The notes below the pieces were generated by a model. It worked only from the letters and a program-made list of their open reading frames with translations, made no database searches and had not been told where the DNA came from. Positions 57,015 through 64,000 of a stretch of 64,000 nt of DNA are shown piece after piece. The DNA is from Neurospora intermedia. Taxonomy: Eukaryota; Ascomycota; Sordariomycetes; Sordariales; Sordariaceae. Every line of letters starts with the position of its first letter. Positions within the stretch are counted from its first letter, which is position 1. The position numbers and the translations under genes are program-made. The stretch spans positions 1,612,001 through 1,676,000 of the forward strand of contig BTPP01000009.1 in NCBI GenBank assembly GCA_037102815.1, read 5' to 3'.

Positions 57015-58682
57015 TCATCGGAATTCCTGCAACGTCGGATCCGCCAAATGCGTCTTATCGTTAGGCGTGGCAGGATATCTATCCTGTCCATACGTCGCAT
57101 TCAGCGTGACAGCCCCCACAATCTCACCATTTTCCAGCCGAATATGAGTCCTGATAGCAAACTCCTTGAGACCTTCTTCCTGATCGACAACAATCTGACG
57201 AGAACCCCGAATCCAGCTACCATAGCCTCCATAGCCAGTGTGCTGGCCAAAGCAGAGGTCTATTCCACGTCCATGTCCGTTTCCTTCCCCTTCCCCTTCT
57301 CCTCCTTCGTCCTCCCCAGCGACGACAGCCTTCTGCTGCTGAACACCAGGAACTTTTCCATCCCACTTATAACACCACGAATTCCCATGATCGTGCCCAG
57401 AAAAGAGTGCCATCATACCGGGAACCGAAGCGATAGCTTCCATAAACGGGACGTCTTGCTCACCATAATCACAGCCCTCGCCGGCACTCTCCCCATCATT
57501 TGCACACCACCCTTGCCCTTGCTGCGAAAGAGGCTGATCGTCGTTGATTCCCGGTTGACGGTGTGCATCTACACCTCCTCCTTGCTGCTGTCCTCCTTGC
57601 TGTTGGCCTTGTTGGAGAGCCAAGGAAGCGTTGGTCGGGATGTGGACGAATCCTATCGACGGGATTGCTCCGCCTCCGGCTTTTGCTGCGATGGAGGCAC
57701 TGGTGGATTTGAACCAGTCTACGACTGATTGATGGACCCAGTTCGGCTCGCTGAGAAGTTGACCTGTCTTGGGGTGTCGTTGTTGGTATTTGTTTCCGCC
57801 TCTGCTGTCGAAGAACCAGAGTATCAGGGCTGGGGTATCGCAGCTGTCGCCGTCGCCGTCGCTGGCAGCTGTCTGCTGCTGGTTTTGGTCTTGCTTTTGG
57901 TTCATGTTGACAAGGTTCAAAAACGCCCATCGATACCATGGCTGCTGCCGCGCCGCCCCCTTCCGCTGTACTACTTTCGGGTTCATGTTGTTGTTGTTCT
58001 CGCAATGCGCTGGGTAGACAGGGAGATAGTAGTTAGTAACCCCCGCCTCCTCTTCATTAGTAGTAACCACCATCCTCCCTGTTCTCGAACTCAGCCACTT
58101 CTTTTCTTCCTCAAATAACCCTTCCCTCGATAGATTAAAAGCACTATCGTGGTTCCCGTACGTACTCGCCCACGTCAACCCCCTTCGCACCATCGGCTCC
58201 ACAATTTGGTCGATATATGCTGTGCTGTTTTCCTTGAAGGTGTTCTCGCCTGTGATCAAGTCCCCATTTAACACGACGAGGTTTGTCGACGGTTCAGCGT
58301 CAAGTACGCTGTTCATCACCCGGATGGAGGAAGCGTCTTGCAGGGGGCCCCATTTTTCCCAGGCGTTTTCGCCAAAGTGGAGGTCTTCGAAGATGGAGAT
58401 TTGGAAGGTGTTGGTCAAGCCCCTGGGGAAGAAGGTGAGGGGGGGTGGTTCAGAGAGGGAGGAGGAGTGGGTGGGGGTTTGGCGGCCGTGGGTTTGGCCG
58501 GGTAGTAATAGGAGGAGGAGGAGGGTTATGGCGGCGACAGAGGATGATCCGGCGAATAACTTTTGCCAAAGGGGGGAATGGCGGCGTTTCCTCTTGATGG
58601 CGGGGTGGTGGTTGTTGGTGTGACGAGGTAGCTCGGTCGGAAAGTGATGAAGGTCTTTGCGACCTTGATGGGGAAATGCCAT
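57015..58682 (-). CDS. Calcineurin-like metallophosphoesterase, membrane-anchored or secreted
   Basis: One exon encodes 555 residues starting at ATG 58682. A basic segment (KRKRRH) and a hydrophobic stretch at about 48-62 form a type II signal anchor or signal peptide. The metal-site motifs of the family follow in order: DLH at 100-102, GD at 140-141, GNHD at 176-179, a His in IGFVHIPTN, and SGHDHGNSW near 435. This spacing and the FEDLHFGE motif match the Dcr2/purple-acid-phosphatase-like branch of fungal phosphoesterases. Gln/Gly-rich insertions (about 355-375) and a Gly/Glu run look like low-complexity loops. Substrate is unknown; an extracytoplasmic phosphomonoesterase is the best guess. 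The 3' ends of this gene and the crystallin-like gene are close enough for overlapping UTRs. Confidence 0.9.
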   Translation of the reverse strand: MAFPHQGRKDLHHFPTELPRHTNNHHPAIKRKRRHSPLWQKLFAGSSSVAAITLLLLLLLPGQTHGRQTPTHSSSLSEPPPLTFFPRGLTNTFQISIFEDLHFGENAWEKWGPLQDASSIRVMNSVLDAEPSTNLVVLNGDLITGENTFKENSTAYIDQIVEPMVRRGLTWASTYGNHDSAFNLSREGLFEEEKKWLSSRTGRMVVTTNEEEAGVTNYYLPVYPAHCENNNNMNPKVVQRKGAARQQPWYRWAFLNLVNMNQKQDQNQQQTAASDGDGDSCDTPALILWFFDSRGGNKYQQRHPKTGQLLSEPNWVHQSVVDWFKSTSASIAAKAGGGAIPSIGFVHIPTNASLALQQGQQQGGQQQGGGVDAHRQPGINDDQPLSQQGQGWCANDGESAGEGCDYGEQDVPFMEAIASVPGMMALFSGHDHGNSWCYKWDGKVPGVQQQKAVVAGEDEGGEGEGEGNGHGRGIDLCFGQHTGYGGYGSWIRGSRQIVVDQEEGLKEFAIRTHIRLENGEIVGAVTLNATYGQDRYPATPNDKTHLADPTLQEFR

Positions 58683-59097
58683 TTTGTCAGCAACTGGAAC
58701 CGCGGAAAGGATACAAGTTGAAGATGTCTGCGCTGAGAGGGCACAGTTGGGGCATCCAACTTAATACGTTGAGCAATGATCTAGCTATTGAACCGGATAA
58801 CATCAAGAAGCGAACAAGAGCGGGAATCAAAAAGCGGAGGCTATTGTAGCAGTGAATACTACCAGGTGATCTGTCAAATTGCCATGCCCGGTTAAGAAAC
58901 TCTTTCACCGATCAACAGATGCAGATATGAAGCCCGGTGACTGGTGCGCGCATGCATAAAAATACATCTCTAACGGGCATCATCAGACTGCAGAAGTGGG
59001 TGTTTTCACATGTCATTAAAGTAAAGAAGAAACAAGAAGGGAAAGGGGGGGGGGGGGGGGGAGGGAAGGGAGACAAGGCAAAAAAAGGAGATAAATG
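58683..59097. other. Spacer between phosphoesterase gene and tRNA
   Basis: A 415-bp stretch with a G-run at 59045-59061 and an A-run at 59080-59086. The A-run is the T7 Pol III terminator on the tRNA's strand. I see no gene. Confidence 0.5.
59080..59086 (-). terminator. Pol III T-run terminator of the tRNA-Val gene
   Basis: Seven T's on the minus strand, 11 bases beyond the tRNA 3' end. Confidence 0.7.
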
Positions 59098-59171
59098 TGA
59101 TCCGACCCAGGCTCGATCTGGGGACCTTCAGTGTGTTAGACTGACGTGATAACCAACTACACCATCGGACC
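59098..59171 (-). tRNA. tRNA-Val (anticodon AAC)
   Basis: The minus strand folds as a complete intronless cloverleaf of 74 nt. The 7-bp acceptor stem is GGTCCGA/TCGGATC with one G-T pair, and the D arm contains the box A-like TGGTGTAGTTGG. The anticodon stem TCAGT/ACTGA has loop CTAACAC with anticodon AAC after T33. The T arm is CCCAG/CTGGG with loop ATCGAGC, and the discriminator base is A. Seven T's follow 11 bases downstream as a Pol III terminator. Confidence 0.95.
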
Positions 59172-59869
59172 AAATGTTGAAATTGAGCCTTTGAGAATGG
59201 CTTGATATTCCCGCACATGCGTTTGCAAGATATTCCATTTTTCGCACTTTTTTTTTCTGCAGCGCCGGACTCGACCGGGGTGGAGTGGGCATATGAGACG
59301 AATTTAGGGGTCCGTTCAGGGGTCCAGGGGTTGGGTGTTTGGTGGTGGAGCTGCTGTTCTCGCTTCGCTTACGGCGCTTCAGGAGGCAAGGACTCCCCCG
59401 CCGGGGATAGCTTCCTTGTTCTCCTCCGCGTCGGGGGACGATGACCTTTTGTTCCGACCCCACGGCGCTCCGCCGGGGACCAGGGCGGAGCGGAGCGGGA
59501 TGCTACGCAACCATCTATTGTACTGTGTACATATCAGTTGGCTGTGGCTGGCACTCGATTTCGGCATCGAGAACGAGGCCTGTGTAACTGTGGTTGACTG
59601 AGCCACAAAGGTTGGTGTTATTGGAGGCAGTTGATGGCTGGTCATTCGAAATGTTGGAGTATCTAGTTATGTGCTACAAACCTGTTCGGTCTTGAGCATC
59701 TCCCGGACCTTGGAAGAGCCCTGAAGGGGAGACCAAGCAGGCAAGTGGAAATCAACTTGCTTGTAGCTGCAACATCGTCAAGGGATGCCTGGGGTGCTGG
59801 TAAAACAACAACGAGTGATGACGAGATGCGAGGAATGAGACACCAATACGCGAGACGATATTACTTGCA

Positions 59870-60250
59870 TTAGTTGCCGTGACTGACGCTTTTATTGGTC
59901 AACAAGCGCGGGACCAACGGCAAATTCATTAACGCCGGTGGTTGTTGGTTAAACCAAGGCTGACCACACTCCCGGAAAGACCAAAGGCCGGACCCATAGA
60001 ATGGTGTTTGTTCAGTTACACAGCGTTCCGTGCCAACTTGACAAGCTGCGATGGGGCCGACAAGCCGCCGACGGATGGTTTCGAAAGAACTATATGACTC
60101 TATCGAAGGGAGGCCATCGGACAGCGGGAGATCCGGGATGTGGAGGTACAGGACATTGCTAAACGGCAGAAAGTGTGGCTGTTGTGCAACGGCTTTAGAG
60201 AAAATGTCAGCAACGTCGAGATACGTCGAACCCATGATTCTTCGGACCAT
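59870..60250 (-). CDS. Doubtful hypothetical protein, 126 residues
   Basis: ATG at 60250 (MVRRIMGSTYLDVADIFSKA) opens the only frame in this region with moderately coding-like codon choice, mainly in its first 70 codons. There is no signal peptide, membrane segment or recognisable domain. No splice signals suggest an extension. It may be a relic or chance frame. Confidence 0.25.
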   Translation of the reverse strand: MVRRIMGSTYLDVADIFSKAVAQQPHFLPFSNVLYLHIPDLPLSDGLPSIESYSSFETIRRRLVGPIAACQVGTERCVTEQTPFYGSGLWSFRECGQPWFNQQPPALMNLPLVPRLLTNKSVSHGN

Positions 60251-61555
60251 GTCTCATTAGCTTGCCCTTCCTAAAATAGTTGCAATACTGGGAGTCCGCC
60301 GGAGAGCTGGTTATATGGAGTCATTTATACAACCGTTCATGATCCATATAACGCTGGAACGATGCACATCAGCCATGTGTGTAGCGGTAATGGATGGGTA
60401 GCCCCTAGTGATTGAGGTGCTCAGCCTCCCTGGATGCCTGTTTACCCTATGGGCTCGAGGTGTGATCGAGACTGTTCCCTTCTAGATGGGTTGTTTCAAT
60501 CCTTCACGTATGGGAATCGGGCAGCGACACGGGTTGTCGTGGACGACAAGTGGCAATAGGAGCACGGTCTCGTCGGGTCTCGCTCTTTTTGTCAAAAGTT
60601 GTCCCACGCACTCAGGTGCCGCCCGCAGACCTCTTTAAATGCGCTTACAGGGCAAAGCATCACCGGTCTCGGGTTCTGGGGAGTCGATAAGGTATGGGAA
60701 GGATTCTTGATATTGACTCCCATCTCAGGGATGGATTGACATTGGCGAGTAAACAAAAGTTACCTACAGCTGCCCGTCCAACATAGTGTGCACCAACAGA
60801 GGTAGATATATTTAACGTACATACCTCTACACAGTACATGGCGAGTAAGTGTAGGCGAGGATCTTGATGAAACCAAATCCGTGGTCTTGCCCCCTCTTGG
60901 ACTAGTAGCCTCAGGTAGTGTGAAAAAAAAGTCCGGATTCGCTTCTACACTACCAAACCAGACACGGCAGCGAGTGTCCGGACCTTTTTCTCATCCCACC
61001 TAAGCCTCAGGGCGCTGCCAGTTGATCGACACAGGGTTCCAGCTGCGAGCACAGCAAAGTGGATTCAGGAGCAGCTGTCCGAGTGGTCTCACTGGTCGCC
61101 CCTGGGAGTGCACTAACAATTTTCCATCAACGGAAGTGTTTCTCACGGGCAATATGTACACTTTTTGACACGCTCCAGGTCTCCCCGAGTGCCGACCCCT
61201 CGACACCCTCAACACCTCCACCAACGTCAGAATCACCAATCACCACCACTTCAGCCTCCTTTGCCGCCTGCTCGTGAATCCCACCGTCCCGGAGTATCGT
61301 CGAGTATCGTGGACCAGGAATGGGATGCCAGACATGGAATCCCTTCTTCTGCAACCCTGCGGCTGGTTGAAGTGCCCCCCCTCACCCCCATCGCTGAGTG
61401 CATGTACGTACATGTTGGCGTCGATCCCCCCTCTCTTGGTCTAGGCTGTTTCTTCTTCAGTCCCTCTGTCAGACTGTCTGGGGACGGTGAATGGGGGCAT
61501 CAGAAAATATGGGTCCGATCACGTGCCAAGAGACTTTTTGTACCTCCTCTGTAAT
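60251..61555. other. Gene-poor interval before the telomere-like repeat
   Basis: No gene supported. The minus-strand frame at 61127-61354 (GFHVWHPIPGPRYSTILRDG) is protein-like in places but lacks an ATG and extends neither way; it could be a gene relic. Confidence 0.4.
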
Positions 61556-61561
61556 AACCTG

Positions 61562-61778
61562 TAATTACGCCCGTAAATAGCCGTCAATACCCGACATCTT
61601 TGTAAGGCTACTAATTAGTATTAGGGTTAGTTAGGGTTAGTTAGGGTTAGTTAGGGTTAGGGTTAGCTCCGGGGGTGCAGGGGGCCGGTGAGAGGCCCCC
61701 GCATGTGAATGTAAATAGTATCAACTAACATATGTCAACCATATGTCAATCATATGTCTTGTAATTACGGTAATTACA
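61562..61778. repeat. Inverted TGTAATTAC motifs around a telomere-like array
   Basis: TGTAATTACGCCCGTAA at 61561-61577 is matched in reverse by the right-hand TGTAATTACGGTAATTACA palindrome (about 61760-61778). Three CATATGTC copies (61731-61758) lie just inside the right end. Together they resemble a short inverted-repeat element of about 215 bp with the TTAGGG array inside. The mobile-element reading is tentative. Confidence 0.4.
61622..61667 (+). repeat. Interstitial telomere-like array (TTAGGG with TTAG spacers)
   Basis: Five TTAGGG hexamers occur in 46 bases. The first three repeat as the decamer TTAGGGTTAG, and the last two are in direct tandem. TTAGGG is the Neurospora telomere unit. 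The array is internal because transposon-derived sequence continues for at least 2.3 kb beyond it. Confidence 0.9.
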
Positions 61779-62164
61779 AAGGTGTACTTGAGATACCTTC
61801 GGCTTAAGAAAAATCGAGTATGCACGGACCAGTCTGATGCCCCTAATCACCATGTCCAGACTGTCTTGCCTGTCACTGCTTCCTTTCCTCGCTTCTTCCC
61901 TTTTAGCGGCCTATGTCGTGTTTGCTCCCGTCAACGAAACGTCCTTCCAATCCCCTTCCCGTTTCATGTCGACGACATCGGACATTTTGTTGGACTAGGA
62001 AGCGATGGATATTGAGATGTGCTTGTGGATTGGAGAACTATCTGTACGAGGGAGAAATCCCTGCTAAATGCTGGTGGTTTGGATCTGGAAGGTAGTGTAG
62101 GTCATGGGCACAGACTACACACTTCCTACACACCCCTACAAACTAACCAGCTAACTGACTACTG
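61779..62164. other. Unique spacer before the copia fossil
   Basis: GC-balanced sequence with no gene supported; it ends abruptly where the A+T-rich, RIP-mutated sequence begins near 62165. Confidence 0.45.
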
Positions 62165-64000
62165 CTATAGAATCTCGTAATACTTTACTTAATATTTATA
62201 TATTTATCTTTTACTTTTTTTTGGTTGCCTAGGGAATATCTTTCTTAATTATACCTAGTATTTTAACGAATCTAGTATACTTATTTACTTTTAAACCCTT
62301 AGTAAGACCGTCGGCAGCTATATTTTCGCCCTTAATATAAACGATATTAAATTCCTTCTGTTCGACCTATTCTATAATTTATTTGTATTGAATATCGATA
62401 TAGCGGTTCCTTATAGTGTTTAAACCGGTTATTACAGTATCCTTCGTATTAGCGCTATTTATAAAAAGAATTTTGAAGGGGGGTTAGGGATAGCCGAATT
62501 TATTAAGTATAGCGGAGAGCTATTAATTAGTCTTAGCCGTTAGAATAAGGTTAGTGAATTCTACTTCTATTATATTCAATGTAATAAAAGTCTACTTCTT
62601 TAATTTCTAATAAACTAGACTACCAGTAAGGAAGGCTATATATTTAACCGTACTATATTTCGTATTGATATCGTTTGCAAAAGACGTATCTATATATATA
62701 CGGAGATGGAGATCTATTAATTAAAGGGGTAAATCGCAAGAGGGGTCGTTTTTGCCGCCTAGAAGTATACCTAAATCGGGGGTCTTAATAAGGTATCGGA
62801 ATAGATGTTTTATTACTATTTTGTAAAGGTTTATCGGCTTGGCGTTACCTTCGTATAGTTTATTAACTATAAATATAATATCTAGTCTAGTGCTGGTCGA
62901 AATATAATTGAGGGAACCGGTCTTCTTAATGAACGTTTTTTATTTATAGGGTTGTTTAATACCCCTATAGATCTTAAAATCTAGTATCTATAGGGTTTTA
63001 ACGCCGTAGAGACCGTAGTAATTGAACTTCTCAATAACGGATCTAGTATATTGTAACTGTAAGAAAAAGACTATCTTTTAATTTCTATTCCTTATAATAT
63101 TATAACCGAAAAAAGTTCTTACTAGGCCGAGGTACTTCAATTTGAAATAGGATTTAAACTGCTACTTAATATTAAAAATAGCCGTTTTAGTAGGGGCTGC
63201 CATTAGAAAATTATCGATGTAAAGTACAATAAGGGTACCAATATGGTTATTAATAAAAAGGTAGGTATTAAAGGAAACGGGGATAAATCCTATATCCTTC
63301 AAAATAGGTAATAGAGTTTAGAACTAATATAGGGGACTCTTCCTTAAACTATACAAAGCTCTACATAGAATGTAAACTTTGTACTTATCCTTCTTAAGGC
63401 TAATTAGTTACTCAATATAAATAACCTCGTCTTTAGGGATTATTGCATTTAAGAACGCTATATAAAAATTAAACTATTTATATTCTAAATCGTTAACGGC
63501 CGTAATAATTAGAAATATCTTTACGCTTATAGCGTACGCAATTACTGCGTAAAGGTCTTGAATACCCTAGTTATTTTATTCGAAATTACCGCAAACGACC
63601 TATCTAGCGTAGGCGAAAGTCTATTTATTAATATAATCGATTTTCTTATTATATACCTATTTACTAGGTAGAACCTCTATATTAGGTTCGCGGGGTATAA
63701 GAGAATAGACTTATTATTGCTCAAGAGCCTCGATTTAACGCTTTATTACTAGCAATTAGTACGATTAATAATATAGATCTTTTCTAGCTTATTAGTAATT
63801 CTTAGGAATCGTTAAGGTTCTTATTTCTAAATCGTATTGAACCTTTATTATTATAAGGTAAAAGAAGTGATCTCTAGGAACTTTATCTCTTTCTATAAAA
63901 CTAAATAGAAAATTACTAGCTCTCTTTACTATATTTGCTTCGTTGAAGTGGCCGGGTACGGTTATTGATCTTGACCGTAGAGAGCGACGAGCTAGAGCTG
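62165..64000 (-). mobile_element. Ty1/copia-type LTR retrotransposon fossil, cut by the window end
   Basis: A+T-rich, heavily RIP-mutated sequence. Its minus strand retains the order of copia polyprotein traces: reverse transcriptase motifs around 63.2-63.5 kb (a YVDD-like catalytic site region near 63,210) and RNase H-like sequence toward 62.2-62.6 kb. It is broken many times. No LTR was recognised at the left edge, so that end may be truncated. The rest lies beyond the window. Confidence 0.7.

Noticed and set aside
61127-61354. Minus-strand frame with protein-like words (GFHVWHPIPGPRYSTILRDG)
   Set aside because: No ATG, no extension in either direction and no recognised family; at most a gene relic.
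61622-61667. True chromosome end
   Set aside because: The array is only 46 bases, is interrupted by TTAG spacers, and more than 2 kb of other sequence follows it.

Overview
The window looks like a filamentous ascomycete chromosome, most likely Neurospora (N. crassa or a close relative). Three things point there. Gene-bearing stretches are GC-balanced, with short introns (65-98 nt), GTAAGT/GTATGT-like donors and CTAAC-type branch points. Two blocks (about 21.5-41.0 kb and 62.2-64.0 kb) are extremely A+T- and TpA-rich transposon relics, the signature of repeat-induced point mutation (RIP). The gene set matches a neighbourhood I recall in N. crassa: an FWD-1-type F-box/WD40 protein, an MFS monosaccharide transporter, a Stu2/XMAP215 protein, LIS1 and an abundant perithecial protein. 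The species call comes from memory and was not searched.

Layout, left arm (0-21 kb): a GPI-anchor-type secreted protein (-), ESCRT-III Vps60/CHMP5 (+), the F-box/WD40 protein (-), an FMN-dependent alpha-hydroxyacid dehydrogenase (-), a 1,236-residue low-complexity modular protein (-) and a two-exon hexose transporter (-). Upstream of the transporter is a dense cluster of CreA/CRE-1-type sites.

Middle (21,297-41,610): one nested transposon block. The outer shell is a pogo/Fot1-type DNA transposon with a perfect 24-bp terminal inverted repeat, TA on each outer side, and a recognisable minus-strand transposase. Two about 250-bp repeats in opposite orientation sit in the transposase. So does a Ty3/gypsy-type LTR element A (23,640-41,009; two 258-bp LTRs; 5-bp target duplication TGCGG). 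Element A in turn contains a second gypsy-type element B (26,521-35,681; two 342-bp LTRs) and a 562-bp inverted-repeat element carrying a tRNA-like Pol III promoter.

Right arm (41.6-64 kb): about 4 kb with little support for genes, a small possible membrane protein, then Stu2/XMAP215 (-) and LIS1 (+), two microtubule/dynein regulators transcribed divergently. After a 3-kb gap come a beta/gamma-crystallin-like protein (+, probably APP) and a calcineurin-like phosphoesterase (-), which converge. A tRNA-Val(AAC) follows, then a gene-poor 3 kb ending in a short TTAGGG-containing array between copies of TGTAATTAC, and finally the edge of a heavily mutated Ty1/copia fossil that runs off the window.

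The genes do not form a metabolic cluster. The two clear themes are cytoskeleton and development (Stu2, LIS1, probable APP, FWD-1) and the layered transposon island. Exon structures were built by eye from splice signals and reading phase. No transcript or database comparison was possible.
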